Source: Sciurus carolinensis
Lineage: Eukaryota > Chordata > Mammalia > Rodentia > Sciuridae
Direction: 5' to 3'
Length of the DNA: 64,000 nt
Assembly: GCF_902686445.1 (NCBI RefSeq)
Contig: NC_062219.1
Coordinates: forward strand, 45,411,056-45,475,055
Below, one piece after another: positions 11,939-22,042 of the stretch. Below the pieces are notes generated by a model. The model worked only from the letters and a program-made list of their open reading frames with translations. It ran no database searches and was not told where the DNA came from. The position numbers and the translations under genes are program-made. Each line of letters begins with the position of its first letter. Position 1 is the first letter of the stretch.

Positions 11939-12340
11939 AATTACTTTAAGTGTGTGGTTCATTAGCGTTAAGTATTGTCACACCATTGTGCAACCAGTCT
12001 TTGAACTCTTTCATCTTACTTGTTACCCATTCAACAACTTCCCATTTCCCCTCCTCCCAACCCCAGGCATAGAAAGTTCTTCATAGAAAGTTCATAGAAA
12101 GTTCTTCTTTCTATGAACTTGATTACTCCAAAAAACTCATAAGTAGAATCATGCAGTTATTTATTTGTGACTGGCTCCTTTCACTGAGCAGGAGGTTCAT
12201 CCATGTTGTAGCATGTGTCCTAATTTCATTTTTTTAAAGTCTCAGTAATTTTCCATTGTGTGTGTAGAACACATTTTCTTCATCTGTGTATGCTTGAGTT
12301 GTTTTACCTTTTGGCTCTCATGTATCATGCTGCTAGAGAT
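11939..12340 (-). repeat. Old L1 3' region (L1M-type), antisense
   Basis: Diverged text corresponding to the reverse strand of the L1M 3' UTR: CACCATTGTGCAACC..CACTGAGCAGGAGGTTCATCCATGTTGTAGCATGTGTC and TCAGTAATTTTCCATTGTGTGTG. The segment around 12071-12120 departs from the usual pattern because of a local fold-back duplication, listed separately. Confidence 0.75.
12088..12120. repeat. Perfect 14-bp inverted repeat (hairpin)
   Basis: AAGTTCATAGAAAG (12088-12101) is followed by a 5-nt spacer and its exact reverse complement CTTTCTATGAACTT (12107-12120). Partial direct copies of the left arm (CATAGAAAGTTC) lie just upstream at 12069-12093. The right arm fits the old L1 text, so the left-hand copies look like the added material. 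Confidence 0.9.
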
Positions 12341-12344
12341 ACTG

Positions 12345-15321
12345 GTATGGCCTGCATTATTTAACTGTGGTTATCTTAAGAGTGTTTACAGCAGAAGACT
12401 TCAACACAGTTTTCAACTGAGAAAATTTACTAGGCTTTTGTTGTTCAAAGACTTTTTCATTCTTGCCTTTTACCATCTGAGTCTGGAAGCAATTTCCCCC
12501 CAAACCCTTAAAACCTCAAATTTTAGAGCTATCTTTTACCTTTTATTTCTCTTTGAAAACTGGGTCAGTTGTTTCCTATGCTCATATCTTTCCTGTAGTG
12601 CTTTGCCAGAGGAAGTTCTCTTGATCCTGTCAGAGTCTGATGTGGTTGAGGGTAGGTGCCCTCCTCCACATGAACACTCAGGGCCCAGGTTCCTTCCCTC
12701 ATGTGAGTCTCTAACTCCAGGGCCTTAACCTCTTCTGTACTCTTGACAGAGAAAGTAGGGAGATTGCACAGGAAGGCTTTTAGGGGCGGGATCTAGAAGC
12801 AGTGTATGTTCTTCTGCCCTCATGCCAGTGTCTAGACTTGGAGGGTATTATAACCCTCCTTTAACTGTAAAGGGGGATGGGGAATAGACTCTCGCTCTTC
12901 CCAAGGGGAAAGAACACAAGGATTGGTGAACATGCAGCAGCTACTGCCACAGGCTGGGGCTATATTTGGAAGTACCAGCCCATAAGTAGTGATGAAAGCC
13001 ATGAGTAAACATGGGGATCGCCCAGCAAGAGGCATAATGGGAGTCAGGAGATCATCACAAAAAAGGGCACTTTCTGGAAGGATTGTATTGGTAAAAATAA
13101 TTTGTGTAACTTAAGTTTATAATGTTTAGAAAAGTTACTACTGTGTTCATAGGAAAGTTTAAATATGTGGATTTAATGAATGGAAAACTAACTTTTTCAG
13201 AAACCAGTGTTTTCATTCCTTGAAGTTAATGCAGAAAAAATGTATATTAACATAATTTTATGACTGTTGAAGTCTATGAAAATATAGTAACTGAATTTTA
13301 GGATTACTGAATTAAGATTTCTTTTTATTTCTCATTTAATTAGTACAAATTTATTGAGCATTTAATGTATGTCAGCCAGTGTGAAGATAATACAATAAGT
13401 CAGTCACTCAAGGAGGACCTAATTTAGTAGGAACAAATAAAGAAAGTAAATAGATACCTAAAAATATCAGAATCTTGAGATCACAGGAGTTGTACATTTA
13501 AAATGTTACAGCCTACAGGGGGACGCAGTCTGGAAGAGAAAATTTAGCATTGATTTTGAAGCTTAGTTGATCTAGGTTCAGATCTCAGATCAACTGTCTC
13601 AGTGTAACCTTGGTGAAGTTAATATCTAATCTTGTAGCTTTCTTATTTTTAAGTTGTGATAATAACACCTACTTTCAGGTTTCTCTGAATAGTAGAGATA
13701 ATATGTATAAATCTAACACAGTATTTGGTATTAAAATGTGTTATTTTTATTAACATAGTTGAAGAAGGTAGGGTTCACATTAGATTGGAAAAATGAGTTA
13801 CCTTATACTAATTCATGAGTTCGTTTATTCAGTGGTTATTTTGTGAACCATCAGTATGCACAAAGTATTGTGGATTAGAGAGAGAGAAAGAGAGAGAGAG
13901 AAAACACCTGTTCATTTTCTAAAGCCCTTTTCAGTTTTAACAGAAGTGTTTGTTACAAGTCTACAGTCTGCAACCACCAGGTTTTATCAACTGCCTTCCC
14001 CTCTTTCACATGCCCAGAGACTTCCTAGCATTGTCCAAATCCTCCTCCTTTGCTGCAGAGATTTGCCTCACTTCTTATTCCACGTCGTCGCCTCTTCTAT
14101 CTACTCCCATTTTTCCTCATGCTCATTTCTTCATCTCAGGAAACCTTTTTGCTTTGCATACAACTCTTCCTTGGTCCACTTCCTTAAACTTAATTTCATT
14201 TTTTTTTTTCTGGTTACCTCAGGAATAATTTACCACCTCCTTTCTGTCTTTCTGATTCACATCAGATTATATCCCTCATAGATATCCTGGTGTGTCCACC
14301 GAAGTTTCTGTCTCCTGATACGGTTGCCAATACTGATGCCAGCATCCCTTGCACACCTACTATCTGGCAGGTGTTCTCTTGGGCCTCCTCACCCTCCAGC
14401 AATTCTATTGTAAAATATTTGGAATCAGGGACTATTTGAACCCCTTTTTGAATTCACAGTATATCCTGTGCACATAGGAAATAGCCTATAAATATTAGTC
14501 GATCAGAGAGAGGAAGAACAATTAATTTTACTGGGTATTAGAACTATTTTTTAAATTATTTTATATGCGGGTATATTTTGTTTCATTGCCAGTATTGCAG
14601 AAATACTCCTTTTTTATGATAAATACAGAGTCTCACCTGATTATGTATTAAATGGGCTTTTGTGGGAACCATGTACTACATCACGTTTCTGGAAAATGAC
14701 TCCCAAGTTCTAAACAACTGGCTTTGCAAAAACCTTTTTTGCACATATTATAAGATGTAGACTGTCTTTTCAGAATTTTCTCCTCTTACTAATTTTTTAA
14801 AGGGGATTTAGTTTTTAGTAAAAGCACTTTGTATTTCTTGTTCAATGAATTTTTTTTTTCCTTTTGCCACAAAGATTCTCAAACTTTTTCATCCTCGGGG
14901 AATGAAGTAACTGCTAGAGCCAACTGGAAATAGATCGAGGATTAACAGATATAGCACATGTTTGCTGATGTCATAGGACTGTGACTTGGGAGAGGCAGAC
15001 CTCCCACTATAACTAAAAATGGAAGCAAGTGCAGATCATACACATTTAAGGATCTTTTTTTTTTTTTTAACATTTCTTACTGTCAATGAATATAACATTA
15101 TTTTGGGGACATGCTGAACATTTATCAGTTTAAGAACAATATCTGAGTTATGTCACGTCCATACCTATCCTGCCACCACCCCACTTAGGACTTTTGGGCC
15201 TCTTTACTGGACCATTGCACTAGCATCCCACCCATCTCATATGCATTTCTTCTCTGTCCAACCCACCACCAGGCCCAAACCTCCTCATACTGCTTTTATA
15301 TAAGTGTTCCTCAAAAACTTT
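12345..15321. other. Intronic sequence, no gene seen
   Basis: Open frames at 12258-12728 (156 codons) and 13856-14281 (141 codons) are the longest. Neither carries a motif I recognise, and the first begins inside L1-derived DNA. A short (GA)n run lies at 13878-13902. A MIR-like stretch lies at 13540-13745. Confidence 0.45.
13540..13745 (+). repeat. MIR SINE, sense
   Basis: Diverged MIR: TTGATTTTGAAGCTTAG..AGGTTCAGATCTCAG, then GTGTAACCTTGGTGAAGTTAA, GTGATAATAACACCTACTTTC and a 3' part with ATAATATGTATAAATCTAACACAGTATTTGGTA. Order and spacing fit the MIR core and 3' end. Confidence 0.7.
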
Positions 15322-15496
15322 GCAGGCATGGTGGTACATACCTGTAATCCCAGTACCTTAGGAGGCTGAAGCAGGAGGATTGCAAATTTAAGGATAGCCT
15401 TGGCAACTTAGTGAGACTCTGCCTCAAAATAAAAAATAAAAAGGACTGGGGATATGGTTCAGTGGCTAAGCACCCCCTGGGTTCAATCCCCAGTAC

Positions 15497-15528
<32 letters not shown>
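15322..15528 (+). repeat. B1-ID dimeric SINE with long poly(A)
   Basis: B1 monomer (GGCATGGTGGTACATACCTGTAATCCCAGTACC..GGAGGCTGAAGCAGGAGG) joined to an ID monomer (AAGGACTGGGGATATGGTTCAGTGG..GGGTTCAATCCCCAGTACC). An uninterrupted run of about 31 A follows at 15498-15528. Such a pure tail suggests a young insertion. No clear target-site duplication was found. Confidence 0.92.
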
Positions 15529-15534
<6 letters not shown>

Positions 15535-16161
15535 CAATTCTTATATTTCCTGATTTCCTATCCTTTCTCCCCCAACTTCTCTTTCATGATTAGAAAAATC
15601 AAAACAAAATAAGTAAATATACAGAAAGTTTTTGCTCGCCATTTCCCAAAGTCATCCTCACCTTCTACTTTCCACAAGAATATGTTTTCATCCACTTAAA
15701 AATGTCCAGGTGTCTTGAAGGGTCCAATTTAAAAGTTGCTTCATAGTGTTTTCCTGGTCATCTTTTCTATCACATAGACAAATACCCATTTTCCTTAGTT
15801 CCCTGGGAACTTTATACTTATAGAACTTAGCATATGCTGCCTTGAATTACATTATAGCTGGTAGTTTAGAAGCTTCTTAAGAACAGTATCCGTATTTGGT
15901 TTAATTTTATATGCCTTTTAGCAGAGTATGCTCACTGGAGGAGCATAAAGAGTATTTATTCAACAATTGCTTCTCTTCAAGATAAACTAGTTTCAGTATA
16001 CCTCGTTTGAACTTGGTATTTGTGATGTTACCTTGTATTGTGCCACATTTTTTTTCTTCTACATTCTCAAGGTAAAAATGAAGTCCCATTTTAGTGACAA
16101 GTTTAATCTGGGTTTTTATTTGAATTTCACAGTTAGCGAATTTCACCCTCTCTCTCCATAG

Positions 16162-16364
16162 CCTTGTGTGCAAGCTAAACACAAGGACCACCATACTAGC
16201 AGCAACGAACCCTAAAGGCCAGTATGACCCCCAGGAGTCTGTGTCTGTGAATATCGCCCTCGGCAGCCCACTTTTAAGTCGATTTGACCTGATCCTGGTT
16301 TTGCTTGATACCAAGAATGAAGACTGGGATCGTGTAATTTCCTCCTTTATCTTAGAAAATAAAG
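16162..16364 (+). CDS. MCM9: MCM9 exon: AAA+ core with sensor 1 and arginine finger
   Basis: Internal coding exon of the MCM helicase MCM9. The acceptor CTCTCTCTCCATAG (ends 16161) has a good pyrimidine tract, and the donor is AAAG/GTATGT. The exon begins with the third base of a codon and ends after the first base of the next, so phases match the exon at 17160. The translation runs [20 protein letters not shown] and on to ILENKG. Established family knowledge: the AATNP stretch is the MCM sensor-1 segment, and LLSRFDL carries the arginine finger that completes the neighbouring subunit's ATP site. MCM9 forms a hexameric helicase with MCM8 in homologous recombination and crosslink repair, and it also acts in mismatch repair. 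No frameshift or stop is seen. The sequence is very close to human MCM9 as I recall it. Confidence 0.97.
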
Positions 16365-17159
16365 GTATGTGAAAATACACAAATAATTCAATAGTAAGGA
16401 AAGATTAGACCTAACTAAAGGAAATTTCTCTCGAAGAAAATTAAATAAATCCAAGATCCCCTTTCTTCCAGGCAATAGAGAGATGCTTAGACAGAAGGCA
16501 GTAATTGAGAGAAGTTGGTTAGGAGACCCCAGAATAATGAGAAGGGAAAGAGGCTTTCTCCACCTGAGCTTATATATATCCTTTGTGATGAAAGGGGGCT
16601 AACTCATGATATAAAATTACTGCTCAACTCTTGCACACAGAGAAAACTGAACTGAATTATGAATTGAAATCTCTAAATGTGAGCTTTATATTTGTTACTA
16701 TTTGTTATTATGAAGTAGACCAAAAGTGTTCTGAATAATTTTAATCCCTGTGGAAGCGTATTTTTATTGAGTTTATATCCTAAGTCTGTCCATTCCAGAA
16801 CTGTATCTATACAAAAAATAGGGCTAGATTTCAATGACCACAAAACCTAAGTGAGTACAAGAGGCTAGGTATGGTGTCACATGCCTATAGTCCCAGTGCC
16901 TAGGGAGGCTGAGACAGGAGGATTGCAAGTTCGAGGCCAACCTCAGCAACTTAGCAAGACCCTGTCTCAAAATAAAAAATAAAAAGGACTGGAGATGTAG
17001 CTCAATTGTAAAGTATTCCTGGGTTCGTTCCCCAGTACCAAAGATAAATAAATAAAATAAAATAAAATTATAAAAATGAGTATAAGAACTTTATCAGATC
17101 CCTTAAGATGATGTATTTTCCTGTTCTTAAATTTTACTAACCCAACACATGATATACAG
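16365..17159 (+). other. MCM9 intron with one SINE
   Basis: 795-nt intron bounded by GTATGT and ACAG. Apart from a B1-ID SINE at 16863-17069, nothing recognisable is present. Confidence 0.85.
16852..17087 (+). mobile_element. B1-ID dimeric SINE inside MCM9 intron
   Basis: The target-site duplication TGAGTACAAGA (16852-16862) recurs as TGAGTATAAGA (17077-17087). The body has a B1 monomer (GGCTAGGTATGGTGTCACATGCC..GGGAGGCTGAGACAGGAGG), an ID monomer (AAGGACTGGAGATGTAGCTCAATTG..TTCCCCAGTACC) and an (AAATA)n tail. It ends about 80 nt before the next exon's acceptor. Confidence 0.9.
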
Positions 17160-17363
17160 GTTACCCAAGCAAATCAGAGAAGCTGTGGAGCATGGAAAAG
17201 ATGAAAACCTACTTCTGCCTCATTAGGACTCTCCAACCCACACTGTCTGATGCTGGTAATCAAGTTCTTCTCCGGTACTACCAGAGGCAAAGGCAGAGTG
17301 ATTCCCGGAACGCCGCCCGGACAACCATCCGCCTGTTGGAAAGCTTGATTCGATTAGCAGAAG
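17160..17363 (+). CDS. MCM9: MCM9 exon: AAA+ lid with sensor 2
   Basis: Internal exon with acceptor GATATACAG. The first codon completes Gly (G from the previous exon plus GT). The translation runs [20 protein letters not shown] and continues into [18 protein letters not shown]. The [18 protein letters not shown] region (the last residues come from the next exon) is the MCM family sensor-2/lid signature. In phase it joins 18457-18539, which supplies the rest of the split Ala codon. The donor is GAAG/GTTTAT, weaker than usual because the +5 base is A and not G. If it were not used, translation would run into the intron for 22 codons (including the split one) before a stop at 17426. No coding damage is seen. 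Confidence 0.96.
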
Positions 17364-18456
17364 GTTTATTTCTTTTGATCTGTGATACTTCTCTTGAGTG
17401 CCTACTGTGTGCAAAGCATGCAGCTTAGCACTTTGGATTCAAGGATGAATTAGAATAATCCCTACTCTAAGATGCTCACAGTCACTTAAAAAGTAAAGGC
17501 TCAGAGCCCCAAGACCTCCACTCATCTGAAGACAGATAATGGATGTCAAGTAGACTGTTGTATCATTAAGAAAGAGGAATCTTTGTTGACATCTCAAGAC
17601 CTCCCATAACTTCAGATACCACTATTTAGAAAGTCTGATTTCTGATGTTTTCTCAGTTCTATTAGCATTTTTAGTGGGACACTTACTTGTTTAGAATTGC
17701 TTCCCATGTAGCATCTGTGGCTTTTGCTCAATATTTGCTGGGCATGACTAATCCCTATTGTTTAAACAATCAAATCAACAATGCTATGCCCTGTCCCATC
17801 CCTAAGGCATACGACTTAACATGTACACATACAGCTAATGCTTCTCAAACCTTTATTTTCTAACATTGACTTTTACATTTTAGACTATGTTTAATATTAA
17901 AAAAAAAAAAACACTTCACATGAACTTAATGTATCATATGATAACATAATATAAGCTTAACAAAAAGTATTACCAAAGTAATGAACCTCATTTTTTCCAA
18001 AGATTTATGTCTAATATTAGGGCAAGAAATACCCAAAGTTCAAGCTTGCTAATTCAGTAGTTTTGAAAAGCTCATGAATCATAGATTTTTTTTAAAAAAT
18101 TGAATTGAGAAATGTTTTAATTTCATATATTTTTATAATAGATTAAAAAGCAAGGATTAAAAGTTGCTAAATATCAAATATATGTTTCTATAGCCCCTTT
18201 CTATACTGTCCAGAATACTTTCTCATGGAAGTATACAAAATTGCATAGGGTGTGCAGAAGGATCAGGCCCATTGTTAGAGAAACAACCATAAAACTGGTT
18301 GCATGTAGACTTTTGTGCTTGTTCTAATAAAATTAATTTGTTATTAGTAGTTCATTCATAAAGCACAATTTTTTGTGTGTGAAGGGGAGCATGGAATAGA
18401 GAATTACTTATATCATCTTAATAATCCTAAAAAACAAATTCATTTTATTTTCTTAG
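17364..18456 (+). other. MCM9 intron
   Basis: 1,093-nt intron. Immediately after the donor, about 17395-17480 resembles an old mammalian repeat module (GAGTGCCTACTGTGTGCAAAG..GATGAATTAG). The remainder is AT-rich with no recognisable element. The acceptor is ATTTTCTTAG. Confidence 0.8.
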
Positions 18457-18539
18457 CTCATGCTCGACTAATGTTTCGTGATATTGTGACTCTAGAAGAC
18501 GCTATAACTGTGGTTTCAGTAATGGAGTCCTCAATGCAG
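18457..18539 (+). CDS. MCM9: MCM9 exon: end of the lid, start of winged-helix part
   Basis: Short internal exon of 83 nt. Acceptor ATTTTCTTAG, donor GCAG/GTAAAG. It completes the split Ala codon and reads [20 protein letters not shown] then SVMESSMQ. The segment is the family's helical stretch after sensor 2 (LAEAHARL, then the V(T/S)xEDA pattern common to MCM proteins). It ends exactly on a codon boundary, so its junction with 19013-19158 is phase 0. Confidence 0.95.
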
Positions 18540-19012
18540 GTAAAGATATTTTGTGTATCTGATGCAAGCTTTGTTTTAAAAAATCTGATGCAAGCTTTCT
18601 TTTAAAAAAAGATACTATAAAGAGTTATAAAAATGATACTATTCTGGACCTACTAATTCCTGGAAAATTAGCCACAGATAATCATTTAAAAGAAGGGGGA
18701 AATGTCATGGAAACCTTTCATTGCATCATTGACATTGCTTTTGCCCATTGGTGGAAAGTAGTGGGTCTCAGTTCTCAGCACACCTGAGGCATATTCACAG
18801 TCTCTCTAGTGACAGTGTGAATTCCTAAAGCAATGATTGCCATCCAGAAATGGGAAAGAGAACTACTGAAATGTGAAAAATTTTCTTAGGTGATTCTGAT
18901 CCCCAAGGTGGGGGTGTTTAGCACTAGTCTTAGCCACCTGGAAGCAGAGGACTTTTGTGTCCTTGCCATGTGCTGGATGGCCTGGTGACTCTGGTATTTT
19001 CTCATTCCTTAG
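18540..19012 (+). other. MCM9 intron with 26-bp tandem duplication
   Basis: 473-nt intron. A 26-nt unit (TCTGATGCAAGC plus the rest) occurs twice head to tail at 18558-18583 and 18584-18609 with one mismatch, starting only 18 nt after the donor. No SINE is present. The acceptor is CTCATTCCTTAG. Confidence 0.85.
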
Positions 19013-19158
19013 GGAGGTGCTCTGCTGGGAGGTGTGAATGCTCTCCATACTTCCTTTCCTGCAAATCCGCAGGCACAGTACCAGAGGCAGTGTGAACTTA
19101 TTCTGGAAAAACTAGAGCTTCAGAGCCTCTTAAGTGAAGAGCTTGGAAGACTTGAAAG
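19013..19158 (+). CDS. MCM9: MCM9 exon: end of the helicase domain
   Basis: 146-nt internal exon. Acceptor TTCCTTAG, donor AAAG/GTGAGT (strong). It reads [20 protein letters not shown], then [20 protein letters not shown] and SEELGRLER, the last Arg being completed by the next exon. The Gln/Glu/Leu-rich end is predicted to be a helix that closes the conserved part of the protein. What follows in the last exon is poorly conserved and low in hydrophobics. No damage is seen. Confidence 0.95.
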
Positions 19159-19268
19159 GTGAGTAAGGAAAACCAAGAAGGCACATAGTGGAAATACTTC
19201 TCTGGCATTTAGTGAAACAAAGGAAATATAAATTGAATAGAATCTATCTATATTGTCTAAAGAGCAAT

Positions 19269-19430
19269 ATGTCAGTTTTCTATTGCTGTAAAATCAACCA
19301 CTCCAAAACCTGAGTACCACCATTTTAATGCTCACTTTCTGGGAGTCAGAAATTCAGGCAGGCTCAGGGGAGATGTCTTGCTACTCCATATTGTATCAGC
19401 TGGGGTGACACCTCGGGAACTTAGCTTTCT
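19269..19430 (-). repeat. Old LTR-like fragment, antisense
   Basis: The text TCTATTGCTGTAAAATCAACC..CCAAAACC..TCTGGGAGTCAGAAATTCAGGCAGG..GGGTGACACCTCGG resembles the reverse strand of an ERVL-type LTR found across mammals. The family name is from memory and uncertain. Confidence 0.45.
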
Positions 19431-19843
19431 TATGACTTGTGAAGATGTGGATAATAGACATGACAGACACATGGGAAGGAATGTGTTATACAAATCAGTC
19501 AAAGCATGGACTCTGCCTGAAGAAATTTGGCCATAACTTTAATGTTTGCCTATTTCCTGAATACATGGGCTTATGAAAAACTAGACTTTGAGTCTGTACC
19601 TGAGAAAGAGTAGTGAGGAATGGCAAGATTGCTCATTCAGCCATCTTTATGATAATGTGAGTGGCTTAATAATTGGCCTGAAACTGATAAGTGGAATGCC
19701 TGTGGAAGTGGGGCAACTGCAGAAGCAGAATTTGGGGACCATATTGGGATAGTTGACTGTAGTAAGTAAAACCTTGAGAATTCTTCTCTTGGTGTTTCTC
19801 TTCCATTCTCTTCCTTCTAACAGCATTCTTCTTCATTTGTAAA

Positions 19844-19946
19844 ACCTCATCAGAGGGGTTGGGGATTTAGTTCAGTGGCAGAGCGCTTGCCTAGCATTTC
19901 AGTCCTCGGCCTTGAAAAAAAAAAAAAAAAAAACACCTCATCAGAG
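19844..19946 (+). mobile_element. ID-type SINE with exact target-site duplication
   Basis: ACCTCATCAGAG occurs at 19844-19855 and again at 19935-19946. Between them lies an ID body (GGGTTGGGGATTTAGTTCAGTGGCAGAGCGCTTGCCTAGCA) that is shortened in the B-box region, and an A-rich tail. A young insertion in the last MCM9 intron. Confidence 0.93.
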
Positions 19947-20954
19947 TCGTCCTGGGGAAGTCAGGGGTGAAGGGACTAGCTTTATTCTACCAGTGCCCAG
20001 ATGCCAGGCTGCAGTTAACTTACAGTCTGTATGAAATCAACCCCTCTTTCTTTTGGCCTGTCATCTCTTCTTATGATCCAGAACATGATAGTTTATGGGC
20101 TGATCTAGCCAGTTGTTTCAAGCTCCTCCTGGGTGTGGCTTACCCTTTGGAGGAGCTGCTCATTTTGACCTGTCCAAGCTACCAGAAACTGACAAATGAT
20201 GAATTCAAGAAAGGAGAACCAGTGTTGTGTGTTAGAACAATGGCAGTTGGATTGCCAAATGCAAAATGACTCTCCTAAAGGAAAAGAAGGCAGGGGGTGG
20301 GGGCAGTGTGTGACTATCTGAAAGATAGGATTCTGCCATAAAATGTTCTTTCTTATTGTATTTCTTCGTAATGCACAGGCATGTTCTAATGTTTATCTTT
20401 AAAGCAACAAAACCAGGTGCCATATACTGAAAGTCTGAACCTACTCTTATCAAGTGAAAAAAATATAACTAGCTTATAGGTTTTTACCCTTTAGGAAAAA
20501 GTTCTTTATTCCTTAAGGAAATCACATAATTCAATAAAATCATGGATATTTTTGTCATACCTTCCAGAAAATGCTTTACTAGAGACAGCCTGCTTCAAAT
20601 GATGACATTCTAGTACTCCCTTTTCTGGAAGTCAGAAAGCAGAGGGCACAAAGATGCTGTCTTATAGGAAAGTATAATAAAACTGCAGAAACTTTTTATA
20701 TGTGGGAGGCTTTAATTCCTGAGTAAGAATTAGATAAAAAATAATAGGGTGAAATTATTCTACTCCTAAAATTTATTATCATTTAGTATATTGTTATGAA
20801 GCTTTAACAATAGTGAGTCTTCCTGATCTCTGTTTGATTCTGAAGGGTGTGCCAAACAGCAGTAATTTTGAAAGCTACTTGATTTTTTAATTATAACTCA
20901 AATTAGCACAATAAACATGGAATTGCTATATTAATATTTCCAAATTTTCTGTAA

Positions 20955-21260
20955 ATGACTATAACTCAATATTTTCTTAAAATTTTTGTTTTTTTCTGAT
21001 TATAAAGTTAGTACATATTCTTTGTAGGATATTTTAGAAATGAGCAGTAATTAATTAATAAGAAAAAAATCACATGTAATCTTATTTCGCAGAGATAGAT
21101 ACTATTAACATTTTAATGTATGTAAATATATTTAAATTTATATTTCCTTCCAATCTCTATGATTATACGTGAATTTTGGAATAATTTTCTCTTCTGCTTT
21201 TGGCATAATTCTTTTTCAGATTTAGTACACGCAAACAGGGTCATACCACATTTTATATCG
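20955..21260 (-). repeat. Old L1-like 3' region, antisense
   Basis: The order of CTGATTATAAAGTTAGTACATATTCTTTGTAG, CAGAGATAGATACTATTAACATTTTAATGTATG, TTTCCTTCCAATCTCTATG and GGGTCATACCACA recalls the reverse strand of an old mammalian LINE 3' end. Highly diverged, so the family is uncertain. Confidence 0.45.
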
Positions 21261-22042
21261 AGAAGATATTTCTAGGTTGTTAAGGGCTTTTTAAAGGTCA
21301 TACTTTGGGAGTACTACAAACTCTGTTAGAAATTTAGTTTCTAATATGCCCAATATTTAGAGTGAGTATCACTGAATAGATCATTCAGAGAAGGTAGGCT
21401 TTAGCTCTCTGGCAGATTGATAGAGAGCCACTGCCCAGATCCATGTAGAAGCGTGGCTGAACTTTGCAGGAAAGGGTGTCCCAGTCACCTGGGGTTGTCC
21501 ACTGTGAATGTGACTGTTCAGGGGGCAGTGGCAGTGCCAGCATAGAGGTATTATAGAAACTCCATTCCCGGGGAGAGCAACTTCTAGATGCACTAAAATC
21601 TAGTACCTTGGTAGGGCAAAGAGATATGAGATCATAAACTCCAGTCTTTTATTTTGGTTCTGATCTGCAGAGAGCAACCAGTCTTATATTTGAACATTTT
21701 TGCATGAGAGATAAGACTGAACATTTTACACTAATCTCTAATCCTAAATAAATTAAATGAACTTTCAGAGAGATCTAAAATTGTAGACCAACTGATTTTC
21801 TTAATTTTGCTACAATTTTAGGTTAAATTAGAATGCTTATCACAGCACTAAATTTTATATTGATTTTTTTTTTATAAAGCATAATCCTTTCATTGCCCTC
21901 AGAAGCTATACTTGATATTAACTTGGAATTATGTTGGATTTAAACCTTTCAGGATGACATCTCAAGAGACTAAAGAGATGAAAAGGTTAAAGTAGATTTT
22001 CTTTCCTTCAATACTTGTTTTCCTTATTTGTCTCTGCCCCAG

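Larger units (their letters stand above)
19159..22042 (+). other. Last MCM9 intron
   Basis: 2,884-nt intron, donor GTGAGT, acceptor TCTCTGCCCCAG. It holds an old LTR-like stretch (19269-19430), an ID SINE (19856-19934) and a stretch that resembles an antisense old L1 3' region (20955-21260). The 100-codon open frame at 19967-20269 is not bordered by splice sites and shows no recognisable motif. Confidence 0.8.

Noticed and set aside
12258..12728. 156-codon open frame
   Set aside because: It begins inside antisense L1 DNA, has no motif, and its composition matches the background.
1..16161. Search for the neighbouring gene ASF1A within the MCM9 intron
   Set aside because: No segment resembling ASF1A coding sequence was seen on either strand.
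15907..16380. 157-codon minus-strand frame across the first MCM9 exon
   Set aside because: It is antisense to a confirmed exon and has no family signature.
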